A DNA stretch of 64,000 nucleotides from JACDAN01 sp963847235 (GTDB lineage Bacteria; Actinomycetota; Thermoleophilia; Gaiellales; Gaiellaceae), in the NCBI GenBank assembly GCA_963847235.1, contig CAWJYU010000023.1, positions 1-64,000 of the forward strand, read 5' to 3'. Both the position numbers and the translations under genes were made by a program. Positions 1 to 8,635 of the stretch are shown in pieces (the first letter of the stretch is position 1; the number at the start of each line of letters is the position of its first letter). Under the pieces are notes generated by a model, which saw only the letters and a list, made by a program, of their open reading frames with translations, was not told the DNA's origin and made no database searches.

Positions 1-390
1 CGGCGGCGTCTGGTCGAGCTTGATCGTCTTGCTGAGAGACATCGTCGTCGACCGGTCGAGGCTCGTCGCCGTGCAGGTAAACGTCGTTCCAGGCGTATCC
101 GCGGTGAGCGTCATGTTCGAGCAGCCGGTCGACGAATGAAGAGGCCCGCTAAACGACCAGTCGAGCGTGACGCTGCTGACATACCAACCGTTCTGGCCGA
201 GCGTCCCGTACACGCTCAGGTTGATGAGCGGCACGTCGCCCGTCGCGCCCGGTGCGAGCGCCAGCATTGCCACCGCGGCGACGGCGACGCCGACGCGGCG
301 GCCGACGAACGTCCGCGCTGTCGCGAAACCTCGTTTCAACCCGGCCCTATCCCCATGTCGCGGCAACTCCGGGATCGGAATTCGTCGCAT
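1..390 (-). CDS. Secreted Ig-like/HYR-type protein, 5' part only
   Basis: An open minus-strand frame runs from an ATG at 390 off the left edge, 130 codons with no stop. The start has a GAAGGGGG Shine-Dalgarno about 6 nt upstream. A basic N-terminus is followed by a hydrophobic segment near residues 33-47 (VAVAAVAMLALAPGA), a plausible signal peptide. After it comes a pattern typical of surface-exposed Ig-like or HYR repeats: GWYVSSVTLDWSFSG, a Cys in STGCSNMTLTADT, a second Cys in GTTFTCTATS, and SKTIKLDQTPP. The C-terminal part lies outside the window. Function unknown; export is inferred. Confidence 0.72.
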   Translation of the reverse strand, partial: MRRIPIPELPRHGDRAGLKRGFATARTFVGRRVGVAVAAVAMLALAPGATGDVPLINLSVYGTLGQNGWYVSSVTLDWSFSGPLHSSTGCSNMTLTADTPGTTFTCTATSLDRSTTMSLSKTIKLDQTPP

Positions 391-618
391 CGACGCCGCC
401 CCCTTCCGTCCCTCGTCGCGTCTTAACGCGATTCGACGCTACTACGCCCTTTCGGGGTCGTCAATTTGCGTCCTGGGGGCCTACGATCGCGATTGCGAGT
501 CCGTCCCCGCATCTAGGTACATGGTTTGTGCTCCTCATGCTGTCTACGCTCACCGCTGGTGACCTAAGGTGCGGTAGTTGCGCTTCGGTAGTCGCTTTGG
601 CGACGTCGCGGGCCGTCT

Positions 619-676
619 TGTGACCCTGTCGTGACCCTGCGAGTTGCCGACCCTCTTTTGACCCTGGCGTCAGGGT
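619..676. repeat. Cluster of GACCCT repeats beside tRNA-Ala
   Basis: The 386-bp gap 391-776 holds no convincing gene. GACCCT occurs at 621, 632, 648 and 659 (spacing 11, 16, 11). The last copy forms a palindrome, GACCCTG / CAGGGTC, 659-676 with a 4-nt loop. The cluster lies about 100 bp beyond the 3' end of tRNA-Ala. Its role is unknown; a recombinase or regulator site is possible. Confidence 0.4.
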
Positions 677-776
677 CGCGAACCGCGTCTTGGTGTGTTG
701 AGCGGTCTTGGGCTGTACGTTGAGAAAAGTTGCCGATTTGCTCGGCGTTTGTGCTGGATTGGCTTGGTTGGAGGAG

Positions 777-849
777 TGGAGCGTGCCGGGATCGAACCGG
801 CGACCTCCGGCTTGCAAAGCCGGCGCTCTCCCAGCTGAGCTAACGCCCC
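777..849 (-). tRNA. tRNA-Ala (anticodon TGC)
   Basis: Reading the minus strand from 849 gives a 7-bp acceptor stem (GGGGCGT with ACGCTCC, one G-U pair), a D-arm TAGCTCAGCTGGGAGAGC, an anticodon stem CCGGC/GCCGG around TTTGCAA (anticodon TGC), and a T-arm with GGTTCGATCC. The discriminator base is A. The 3' CCA is not encoded. Confidence 0.96.
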
Positions 850-959
850 GAAGTGCCGAAAACAGTGTAGAGGCGCTTGCCGCCGTCCTCCTCGAGGAGG
901 ACGCTGAAATCGTCATGGCGGCCGACGCGAGAGCTCAGAGCCCGACGTACCGTGACCGT

Positions 960-1401
960 ATGCACAGAACGGTCTGGCCATACGTCCAGCGCTACTGGTT
1001 CGACGTGGCCGCCGTCCTATGTGCGATCACCGGCGCCCTCGAGATCTGGGGCGGGCGCGATGATCCGGACGCTCCGGATTCGCCGGCTTGCGGTGGCCAT
1101 AGCCCTTCAAGCGGGGCTGACCCTCACTCTGCTGGCCCGCCGGCGATTCCCCTTCGGCGCGCCCGCCGCCTTGCTCGTTTGGGGCACCGCAATCTCCTTC
1201 GTGGACGGGCACCTGATCCCGAATTCGTTCTCGAGCTTCCTCTTAGCCCTGGCCGCGACCTTCCTGCTCGAGCTCTTCGTCAGCGACACGACCGTCAAGA
1301 CGCACGTCAGCCGGATCCTCATGAAGCTCGGGCTCCGCGATCGCGTGCAGGCCGTCGTCTTCGCCTACGAAGCGGGGATCGCGCGGCCGGGCTCGGAATA
1401 G
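960..1401 (+). pseudogene. Remnant: sensor-kinase N-terminus joined to LuxR response-regulator C-terminus
   Basis: From the ATG at 960 one frame reads like the N-terminus of an actinobacterial sensor histidine kinase (VWPYVQRYWFDVAAVL, RDDPDAPDS). Around 1080-1100 the homologous reading moves to another frame (LTLLARRRFPFGAPAALLVW, then FVDGHLIPNSFSSFLLALAA). At about 1280 this hydrophobic part runs directly into the DNA-recognition helix of a NarL/LuxR response regulator (VSDTTVKTHVSRILMKLGL, then RDRVQAVVFAYEAGI). The kinase catalytic core and the receiver domain are missing. It looks like a two-component pair collapsed by an internal deletion, plus a frameshift. Non-functional as a sensor; whether any peptide is made is unknown. 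Confidence 0.72.
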
Positions 1402-1412
1402 AGGATCCTCAA

Positions 1413-1441
1413 TTGACTTTCCTTCCTTGATTACCTAGAAA
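1413..1441 (+). promoter_or_regulatory. Putative promoter of the subtilase gene
   Basis: TTGACT at 1413-1418 and TAGAAA at 1436-1441 are separated by 17 bp. They lie 60 bp upstream of the TTG start at 1501, in a locally AT-richer stretch. The start itself has a GGGGAGGAG Shine-Dalgarno at 1487-1495. Confidence 0.5.
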
Positions 1442-1500
1442 ACGAGGCCGCTGCCTGCACGGCGGCCATTTGTGGGGAGAGACCTAGGGGAGGAGATCAC

Positions 1501-4500
1501 TTGAGGACTCGCGTCCTGTTCGTGGGCGGGCTACTGCTCGTCCTCCTCGCGGCCACGCTTACGGGCGCCGCCGCGGCTCGAACGAAAGGAACCGAGGCCA
1601 AGGCGACGCCGAAGGCGATCGACCTGGCCACGTATCCGGCCAAGCGCTGGATCGTCATGCTCGACAAGAAACCGCTCGCGCACTACGGGCGGGCGAAGCG
1701 AGGGCTCAGCCTCTCGGGCGGGAATCCCGCCAAGCTGAACCTCGCTGCGGCCGTCAACCGCACCTATCTTCGCGGGCTCACGCGCAACCAGTCGGCGTTC
1801 AAGACCCGCCTGGCCCGTGTTGTCAAGGGCTTCCGCGTCGAGCGGTCCTACAAGCTGACTCTGAACGGCCTCGCAGTCCGGATGAACGCGGCGCAGGCGG
1901 CCAAGGTTCGCCGGATGAAGGGCGTCCGCGCCGTCGTGCCGGACGTGCCGTACCGGCCGTCCATGTACGCGACGCCGGCGCAGATCGGGGCCACCGAGTT
2001 CTGGAATCAGGTCGGCGGCCAGGCGAACGCCGGACGCGGCATCAAGGTCGCGATCATCGACAGCGGCGTCTACGTCACGAAGGACGCGGCCGGGAACTAC
2101 GCCGGCAACCCGTGCTTCAACGACACCGGCTACACGATGCCGGCCGGCTACCCGAAGGGCGACACGCGCTTCACGAACAACAAGGTGATCGCAGCGCGGG
2201 CGTACTTCCGCCCCAGCGATCCGCCGACGACTGGCAACGCCACGCCGATCCAGGGCCCGGGCGGGAGCCCGCACGGCACCCACGTCGGCGGCACGGTCGC
2301 CTGCAACGCGAACACGCCCGCGATCGGGCCGCTGACGATCAGCGGCGTCGCCCCCGCGGCGTACCTCATGAACTACCGGATCTTCTATCCGTCCAACTCG
2401 CCTGACGGATTCGAGAACGGCAACGGCTGGGTCGTCGAGATCGTCCAAGCGATCGAGGACGCCGTTGCGGACGGGGCAGACATCCTCAGCAACTCGTGGG
2501 GCTCGAGCCACCAGAACACGCTCGACTGGCCCGACCCGATGGTCGAGGCGGCCGAGTCCGCCGTCGACGCAGGCGTCGTCGGCGTCTGGGCCCAGGGCAA
2601 CAGCGGGCCCGCGACGGCCACCGGCAACCTGCCGTCGGCCTCCGACAAGGTCATCGCGGTCGGCGCGGTGACGAAGTACGCGACCCTGATTCAGTCGACC
2701 GTGAACGTCACGGCACCGCCGCCGGTTCCGGCGTCGCTCCAGAACCTGGACACCGGCCCCGCGCAGTTCGGACCCTCGATGGTCGACCAGCACATCGGGC
2801 CGGCTCTCTACGTTCCCGCCGAGGCAGTCGTGGCAGGCAACGTCGAGGGCTGCAACCCGTATCCCGCGGGGTCGCTGACGGGGAAGATCGCCCTCATCCA
2901 GCGGGGCACGTGCGAGTTCGGCTTCAAGGTGCTGACGGCACAGAACGCAGGGGCGATCGGCGCGTTGATCTACAACAACCTGGCCGGCGGCGATGCGCTG
3001 CAGGCCATGGGCGGCGGGGTCGTCGGCCCTCAGGTCACGATCCCCTCGGTGTTCATGCGCCGCAGCAACGGGCTTGCGATGATCGCTCACTACACCGCCA
3101 ACCCGACCACCGCGGCGGCCGAGTTCTTCTACAACCCGCACGGAGGCCCGAACCCGGGTGACGTCATTGCCGGGTTCAGCTCACGCGGGCCGACGCAGGA
3201 CAAGGACATCAAGCCCGACGTCGTCGCTCCGGGTGTGGACGTTCTCTCGGGCGGCTACGCCGTCGGCCCGTTCCCGGCGCCCTTCACGGGCTTCGGGTCG
3301 GTCTCCGGCACGAGCATGGCGACCCCGCATGTCGCAGGGGCCGCTGCGCTGCTGCTCCAGAAGTACCCGTGGTGGACGCCGGCGATGGTCAAGTCGGCGC
3401 TGATGACCACGGCGACAGAGGACGTCTTCGCGACGACCGCCCGCACGACGCGGGTCGGCGTGCTCGCCCGAGGCGCTGGACGGATCGACCTGACGAAGGC
3501 CGGCAACCCGGGCCTGATCGTCGACAAGCCGAGCCTGAGCGGGCGGCACATGAGCCCCGGCCAGGACAAGACCTTCCGCGTGGAGGGCTTGAACATCGGC
3601 GGCTCGACGGACACGTGGGACATCTCCACGCTCGAGACCGGCGACGCTGCGACGACGGCGAACTTCAACATCGTCGCCGGGAGCTCGTCCCTCGCGCTGC
3701 CGAGCTCCGGCCGTGGCTCGTTTACCGTCACCGTGGAGGCGACGCAGACCGCGGTCCCGGGAAGCTACGAGGGCTCAGTAGTCCTCGTGAGCCGGGCGAC
3801 CGGCATGCGGTTGCACATCCCCGTCTGGCTGCGCGTGCTGCCGCCGGTGGACAGGGACGTCCTGCTGATCGACGACGACGGCTCGCCGGGCGGCGGCCGG
3901 GCGGACTACCGCAGCACGTACACGTCGCTGCTCGACTCGCTCGGGCTGACCTACGACGTCTACGCGTTCGCGGCGGCGTTCCCGACCGTTGAGAACCTGC
4001 ACCGGTACCGGAGCGTCGTCGTCTTCACCGGCGACCACGCGAGCTTCGCGACGAGCGGCTTCACGGTCGCGAACCACGACGCGCTCGCCGAGTATCTGGA
4101 CAGCGGCGGACGCCTGTGGGCCGTGGGTCAGAACTGGGCCCTGACGGCGGACAGCGGCACGTTCCACTCCCGGCTCGACCGCGGCCGGATCACGAGCGGC
4201 TACCTCGGGCTCGCGTTCGAGTCGAACAGCGTCTACGGCACCAACACGGCGCCGCAGCCGACGGCCAACGGGCTCGGCCCGTTCGCCGCGATGACGCTGT
4301 CGCTCAACCAGAGCTCGATCGACGCGTACTCGCCGATCCAGGACACCGACACGTACGCGTCGCAGCACACGACGATGCCGTTCTTCCGCCAGATCGGCGG
4401 GACGGCGCCTGCGGGCAGTGCGATCTCGTTCGGCCGGTCGTCGGAGCCGAGCCTCGAGGAGGAGCGGCAGGAGTACCTCTACCGCGGCCTCTCGATGGGC

Positions 4501-4965
4501 TTCGGCCTCGAAGGGCTCGTCGGCGGTCCGACGCGGACGCAGCTCGGCGATCGCGTGATGGACTGGCTGCTCGACGAGGTGACCGTCGACCTCGAGTCGT
4601 CCACCGCCGAGCCCGGCAAGCGCACGACCCTGACCGCTGACGCTGCATCGAGCGTCGGCTCGTCGATCGTCCGCTATCGCTGGGACTTCGGCGACGGCAC
4701 GCCGTACGTCACGACCGACGGCCCGTCGGTGCACCACAAGTACCAGCACCGCGGGACCTACGACGTCCGGATCGAGGCGACCGACGGCCTCGGCCACCGC
4801 ACCATCGGACACGTGGTGGTGCCGGTCAAGCCGAAGGACAGAGACCGTCGGACACGCGGTGGTGCCGGTCAAGCCGAAGGACAAGTAGCAGCGAAGACAC
4901 AGCGTAGAGGGGGCGCCGAGTGCGCCCCCTCTGCTGTTCTCGGGGAGAGAGCTCGTGGGGGTTAG
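1501..4965 (+). CDS. Secreted subtilisin-like serine protease (S8) with PA insert and PKD domain
   Basis: Exported endopeptidase. The TTG start is chosen because of the strong GGGGAGGAG ribosome site. Domain order: signal peptide 1-26; inhibitor-I9-like propeptide about 48-155; S8 catalytic domain with Asp187 (AIIDSG), His258 (HGTHVGG) and Ser605 (SGTSMATPHVAG); a protease-associated insert about 440-550 (VEGCNPYPAGSLTGKIALIQ); a C-terminal PKD fold near 1040-1120 (RYRWDFGDG). The predicted protein is 1154 residues, but the last 25 or so are probably not native. A 43-bp tandem duplication (offset 43 bp, not a multiple of 3) shifts the frame past the original TAG at 4886-4888, and the extension reads through a terminator hairpin. 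Stand-alone gene. Extracellular protein degradation is inferred from family and signal. Confidence 0.9.
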   Translation: MRTRVLFVGGLLLVLLAATLTGAAAARTKGTEAKATPKAIDLATYPAKRWIVMLDKKPLAHYGRAKRGLSLSGGNPAKLNLAAAVNRTYLRGLTRNQSAFKTRLARVVKGFRVERSYKLTLNGLAVRMNAAQAAKVRRMKGVRAVVPDVPYRPSMYATPAQIGATEFWNQVGGQANAGRGIKVAIIDSGVYVTKDAAGNYAGNPCFNDTGYTMPAGYPKGDTRFTNNKVIAARAYFRPSDPPTTGNATPIQGPGGSPHGTHVGGTVACNANTPAIGPLTISGVAPAAYLMNYRIFYPSNSPDGFENGNGWVVEIVQAIEDAVADGADILSNSWGSSHQNTLDWPDPMVEAAESAVDAGVVGVWAQGNSGPATATGNLPSASDKVIAVGAVTKYATLIQSTVNVTAPPPVPASLQNLDTGPAQFGPSMVDQHIGPALYVPAEAVVAGNVEGCNPYPAGSLTGKIALIQRGTCEFGFKVLTAQNAGAIGALIYNNLAGGDALQAMGGGVVGPQVTIPSVFMRRSNGLAMIAHYTANPTTAAAEFFYNPHGGPNPGDVIAGFSSRGPTQDKDIKPDVVAPGVDVLSGGYAVGPFPAPFTGFGSVSGTSMATPHVAGAAALLLQKYPWWTPAMVKSALMTTATEDVFATTARTTRVGVLARGAGRIDLTKAGNPGLIVDKPSLSGRHMSPGQDKTFRVEGLNIGGSTDTWDISTLETGDAATTANFNIVAGSSSLALPSSGRGSFTVTVEATQTAVPGSYEGSVVLVSRATGMRLHIPVWLRVLPPVDRDVLLIDDDGSPGGGRADYRSTYTSLLDSLGLTYDVYAFAAAFPTVENLHRYRSVVVFTGDHASFATSGFTVANHDALAEYLDSGGRLWAVGQNWALTADSGTFHSRLDRGRITSGYLGLAFESNSVYGTNTAPQPTANGLGPFAAMTLSLNQSSIDAYSPIQDTDTYASQHTTMPFFRQIGGTAPAGSAISFGRSSEPSLEEERQEYLYRGLSMGFGLEGLVGGPTRTQLGDRVMDWLLDEVTVDLESSTAEPGKRTTLTADAASSVGSSIVRYRWDFGDGTPYVTTDGPSVHHKYQHRGTYDVRIEATDGLGHRTIGHVVVPVKPKDRDRRTRGGAGQAEGQVAAKTQRRGGAECAPSAVLGERARGG
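4805..4883 (+). repeat. 43-bp tandem duplication at the 3' end of the subtilase gene
   Basis: A block starting TCGGACACG at 4805 is repeated at 4848 with one main mismatch (GTGGTG against CGGTGG). The 43-bp offset moves the second copy into another frame. In the native frame that copy ends ...VKPKDK followed by TAG at 4886-4888. Confidence 0.85.
4906..4932 (+). terminator. Perfect 11-bp hairpin after the original subtilase stop
   Basis: AGAGGGGGCGC (4906-4916) pairs fully with GCGCCCCCTCT (4922-4932) around a 5-nt loop. It lies 18 bp after the presumed original stop. No strong T-run follows. The current longer reading frame passes through it. Confidence 0.65.
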
Positions 4966-5204
4966 GCGGCCCTGTCGATGCGGTCTTCGAGGCGGGCGCG
5001 ACGAATGATCTCGTTGCGGTCGCCGAAGCGGAGGCGCACGCGGGCCTCGCGGTGCTCGTCCCAGAGCTGGGCGATGCGCTCGTCCAGCTCCTTGAGCTCC
5101 GCGGCGAGGACGACGTCCCGTCCGGCGGACAGGCGTTGAAGGAGAACGGCGCGGTCCTCGCTGAGGCGCTCGATCTCGCTGCGGATTTCCTGAATCGTCT
5201 TCAC
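4962..5204 (-). CDS. Small DUF2630-like protein
   Basis: An 80-residue, highly charged, probably helical protein (MKTIQEIRSEIERLSEDRAV...). The central ELKELDERIAQLWDEHREAR resembles actinobacterial DUF2630 proteins, whose function is unknown. No signal peptide or membrane segment. Its stop overlaps the last codons of the extended subtilase frame, but not the native subtilase end; this supports the earlier stop for that gene. Assignment is by pattern only. Confidence 0.6.
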   Translation of the reverse strand: MKTIQEIRSEIERLSEDRAVLLQRLSAGRDVVLAAELKELDERIAQLWDEHREARVRLRFGDRNEIIRRARLEDRIDRAA

Positions 5205-5261
5205 ACCTGTAAAAACGCGGCCTCGCGGCCCGTCATTCCCGCCGGTGTGTTGAGTTGAGGT

Positions 5262-5591
5262 TCAGCCGTAGCCGAGCTCTTCGATCCGTTTTTCGTCCAG
5301 CCCGAAGTAGTGGCCCAGCTCGTGGAGGACGGTGATACGGATCTCGCGGCGGAGCTCCTGCGGGTCGGAGAACGACTCGATGAGCGGGATCCGGTAGATG
5401 ACGATCCGGTCCGGAAGCGCGCCTGCGCGGTCGCTCGTCGGCCCCAGGCCGTCGTACCAGCCGAAGATGTCCGGCTCCTCCGGGCTCTCGTCCTCGACGA
5501 CGATCGCGATGTTGCGAAGCGCTCGAGCGAGCTCGGGCGGGACGTCGTCAAGTGCGGCCCGGACGTGCGCGGTGAACTCCACCTCGTCCAT
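5262..5591 (-). CDS. Zinicin-like metallopeptidase (DUF1025 type)
   Basis: A 109-residue protein of the minimal zincin family found in Actinomycetota. The zinc motif HELGH is at residues 90-94, followed by YFGLDEKRIEELG near the C-terminus, the family signature. The ATG at 5591 overlaps the stop of the rhomboid gene (TGATG), so translation is probably coupled. No signal peptide, so cytosolic. The substrate is unknown for the family. Confidence 0.85.
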   Translation of the reverse strand: MDEVEFTAHVRAALDDVPPELARALRNIAIVVEDESPEEPDIFGWYDGLGPTSDRAGALPDRIVIYRIPLIESFSDPQELRREIRITVLHELGHYFGLDEKRIEELGYG

Positions 5592-6280
5592 CAGTACGCA
5601 GGTTGTAGCGGCGGGCGCTTGATGAAGAGCCTGACGACGAGCGCGCCGAAGACGAAACCGCCGATGTGCGCGAAGAACGCGACGCCGCCGCCTTCCTCGG
5701 GGCTCACAACCGAGAGGCCGCCGGCGACGGCCTGAAACACGAACCAGAACCCGAGGAAGAGCCAGGCCGGGAACTCGCGGATGAAGATGATGAGAAGGAA
5801 GATGACTGTGACGACACTCGCCTTCGGCAGGATGATCAGGTAGGCGCCGAGCACCGCGGAGACGGCGCCGCTCGCTCCGAGGTTCGGGATCTCCGCGTCC
5901 GCCTGGGTCCCATAGCCGAGAGTGATGAACGTCTGGAGGGCGGTCGCCGCGAACCCGCCCAGGAAGTAGAACGCGAGGTAGCGCACTCTTCCCAGAGCGT
6001 CCTCGACGTTGTTCCCGAAGATCCAGAGGAAGAGCAGGTTGCCGATCAGGTGCAGCCAGTCGCCGTGCATGAACATCGAGGTCACGGCGGTCAGCGGCCA
6101 GTCCTCGCCGACAACGGGGCACGAACGCTCCACCTCACAGGGGTGGTAAGCGAGCTCGTCCACGGCGCGGTTCAGGTTCGGGAGCTCGTAGAAGACCCAG
6201 ACCGCGATGTTCGTCGCGATCAGGATCACGGTCACCAGCGGGAAAGACCGGGTCGGGACGTTGTCCTTGATTGGGAACAC
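5591..6280 (-). CDS. Rhomboid-family intramembrane serine protease
   Basis: 229 residues with about six membrane segments. HGDWLHLIGN (72-81) is the L1/TM2 signature. The catalytic serine is Ser137 in GASGAVSAVLG and the catalytic histidine is His205 in FAHIGGFVFG. A short Cys-containing loop (CEVERSC, 48-54) separates TM1 from TM2, as in many actinobacterial rhomboids. It is the first gene of a coupled pair with the metallopeptidase. Substrate unknown; intramembrane proteolysis is known for the family. Confidence 0.92.
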   Translation of the reverse strand: MFPIKDNVPTRSFPLVTVILIATNIAVWVFYELPNLNRAVDELAYHPCEVERSCPVVGEDWPLTAVTSMFMHGDWLHLIGNLLFLWIFGNNVEDALGRVRYLAFYFLGGFAATALQTFITLGYGTQADAEIPNLGASGAVSAVLGAYLIILPKASVVTVIFLLIIFIREFPAWLFLGFWFVFQAVAGGLSVVSPEEGGGVAFFAHIGGFVFGALVVRLFIKRPPLQPAY

Positions 6281-6297
6281 GGAGCTGGCGGCCGGCG

Positions 6298-7221
<924 letters not shown>

Positions 7222-7245
7222 GGCGCTGATCGTACTGTCGCTTCC

Positions 7246-7280
7246 GGCCGTGTCTCCGTGCCTGGCACCGGGACGCGGCC
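7246..7280. repeat. Dispersed nested palindrome, copy 1
   Basis: Outer arms GGCCGTGTC and GACGCGGCC (one mismatch) surround an inner palindrome GTGCC-T-GGCAC. It resembles REP-type elements. It lies between argF and the sigma-factor gene. Confidence 0.75.
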
Positions 7281-7339
7281 CTTCCCTACGGTTCGGTGAG
7301 GAGCTCGCGCAGCCGGCCCCTGATCGCACTGTCGCTTCC

Positions 7340-7374
7340 GGCCGTGTCTCCGTGCCTGGCACCGGGACACGGCC
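7340..7374. repeat. Dispersed nested palindrome, copy 2
   Basis: Outer arms GGCCGTGTC and GACACGGCC match over all 9 bp; the inner palindrome is GTGCC-T-GGCAC. Placed 6 bp beyond the sigma-factor stop, where the hairpin could also act as a terminator. Confidence 0.78.
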
Positions 7375-7379
7375 CTTTC

Positions 7380-7976
7380 CTACGGTTCTGCGAGCAGCTC
7401 GCGCAGCCGGCCGAGGCCGGCGAACATCCGGCTCTTGACCGTCCCGAGCGGGACGCCGAGCCGCTCGGCGAGCTCCGACTGCGTCAGGCCGCCGTAGTAG
7501 GCGAGCTCGAGCGCCTGCCGCTGCTCGTCGGGGAGCTCGGTCAGCGCGGCCTGCACGGCGGCTCGCCGGTCCCTCAGCACCGCGTCCTCGTCGGCCGGGC
7601 CGGAGGTCGGCTCGGGCGCGACCTCCAGCGGCTCACCCCGGCGGGTCTGCTCTCGGCGCACGAGGTCGACGGCCCGCCGGTGCACGACCGTGAGGATCCA
7701 GGTCGACGGCTTCGCGCGCTCGCGCTTGTACGCGTCGGCCGAGCGCCAGACGGCGAGGAAGGCCTCCTGGACGGCGTCCTCGGCGAGCGCGCGGTCGCGG
7801 AGGATCCGGAAGGCGAGGCGGAAGGCGGGCCGTCCGAACCGGTCGTACAGGACGCCGAGCGCGTCGTCGTCCCCGCGGCCGACGGCCTCGAGCACCTGCT
7901 CGTCGGAAGGCTCGCGAGCCGCGTCGTCCTCCTGCCGGCCGACGGCCGGGGAGAGCGTGACGGCGTACTCAGACAT
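7380..7976 (-). CDS. ECF (group IV) RNA polymerase sigma factor
   Basis: 198 residues. Region 2 spans roughly 43-105 (LYDRFGRPAFRLAFRILRD, AEDAVQEAFLAVWRSADAY, STWILTVVHRRAVDLVRRE). Region 4 spans roughly 140-195 (LPDEQRQALELAYYGGLTQS, ELAERLGVPLGTVKSRM). Closest in pattern to the SigK/ECF19 type. Its ATG lies inside the end of the anti-sigma gene (8-nt overlap ATGTCTGA), so the two are translationally coupled. Here the anti-sigma gene comes first, the reverse of the usual order. Confidence 0.92.
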   Translation of the reverse strand: MSEYAVTLSPAVGRQEDDAAREPSDEQVLEAVGRGDDDALGVLYDRFGRPAFRLAFRILRDRALAEDAVQEAFLAVWRSADAYKRERAKPSTWILTVVHRRAVDLVRREQTRRGEPLEVAPEPTSGPADEDAVLRDRRAAVQAALTELPDEQRQALELAYYGGLTQSELAERLGVPLGTVKSRMFAGLGRLRELLAEP

Positions 7977-8598
7977 TGGCGCTCATCAGGATGTCGCTCG
8001 TCGGCTGATCGGCGCCCTCCGCGTCCTCGAGCGTGACGGCCACGGTGTTCCCCGGTTCGACCGACTCCTCGAGCGGAACGTGATGGCAGCCGCCCGCGAA
8101 GAGGCCGGCGGGCCGCGGCCGGTCGTCCTCGATCACCCAGGCCTCGTACGCCTTGCCCGCCGGCGGATCGTCGACACAAGCGACCAGCGTCGCCTGGTCG
8201 CCCTCGACGACGAGGCTTCCGCCGCCGTCCATCGCGACCACTCGCGGCTGGGTTTCGCGGAGCGAGTTCGCCCAGAGGCCGAGCCCGACGGCGGCACAGG
8301 CGGCTGCGACCGCAGCAGCCGCCGTCGCCGGAAAGAGCCAGCGTCGGCGCATCGGGACGACCGTCGCAGTGCGGGGCTCCGTCCTGGCGGCCTCGAGGAT
8401 CCGGTCGCGGAGGTCCGGCGAGGGCTCCGGGCCATCCGCGTCGTAGGCGAGCTCGCCGGCGATCTCACGCAAGCTGGCCACCTCCTCGCGGCACCGGTCG
8501 CAGGTGTCGAGGTGCCGCTCGTACGTCCAGCGGTCCTCCGGGTCGAGGGCGTCGAGCGCGTACGCGGCGGCTTGGTCGTGGATCTCGGACTGGGCCAT
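7969..8598 (-). CDS. RskA-like anti-sigma factor with zinc-binding N-terminus
   Basis: About 209 residues from the ATG at 8598 (MAQSEIHDQAAAYALDALDP). The N-terminal domain has the anti-sigma zinc motif: an early His (SEIHDQ) and HLDTCDRCREEV. One membrane segment follows the basic PMRRRW (LFPATAAAAVAAACAAVGLG). The outer C-terminal domain is RskA-type (VACVDDPPAGKAYEAWVIED, then PEPGNTVAVTLE-like). It should hold the downstream ECF sigma factor at the membrane and release it by proteolysis; that is inferred from the family. An in-frame ATG at 8619 would add seven residues (MRIRMMR). Confidence 0.88.
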   Translation of the reverse strand: MAQSEIHDQAAAYALDALDPEDRWTYERHLDTCDRCREEVASLREIAGELAYDADGPEPSPDLRDRILEAARTEPRTATVVPMRRRWLFPATAAAAVAAACAAVGLGLWANSLRETQPRVVAMDGGGSLVVEGDQATLVACVDDPPAGKAYEAWVIEDDRPRPAGLFAGGCHHVPLEESVEPGNTVAVTLEDAEGADQPTSDILMSANV

Positions 8599-8635
8599 GC
8601 GCATCATTCTTATTCGCACGGCCCAGTCCGATGGT

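Larger units (their letters stand above)
7226..7412. repeat. 93-bp tandem duplication: nested palindrome plus copy of sigma-gene tail
   Basis: Positions 7226-7318 and 7320-7412 are near-identical at a 94-bp offset. Each holds one 35-bp nested palindrome followed by a copy of the 3' end of the sigma-factor gene. The left copy encodes a second ...GRLRELLTEP-stop that belongs to no gene; the right copy is the real gene end (...GRLRELLAEP-stop). Confidence 0.85.

Noticed and set aside
461..916. Minus-strand ORF covering tRNA-Ala
   Set aside because: Its central part (SSAGRAPALQAGGRRFDPGT) is the translated tRNA, a well-known artefact.
1531..3141. Long open frame (536 codons) opposite the subtilase gene
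   Set aside because: Arg/Ala/Gly-rich shadow of a high-GC coding region; the plus strand carries clear S8 motifs.
7222..7362. Upstream extension of argF to 7362
   Set aside because: The extra residues are translated repeat DNA and are absent from the family.
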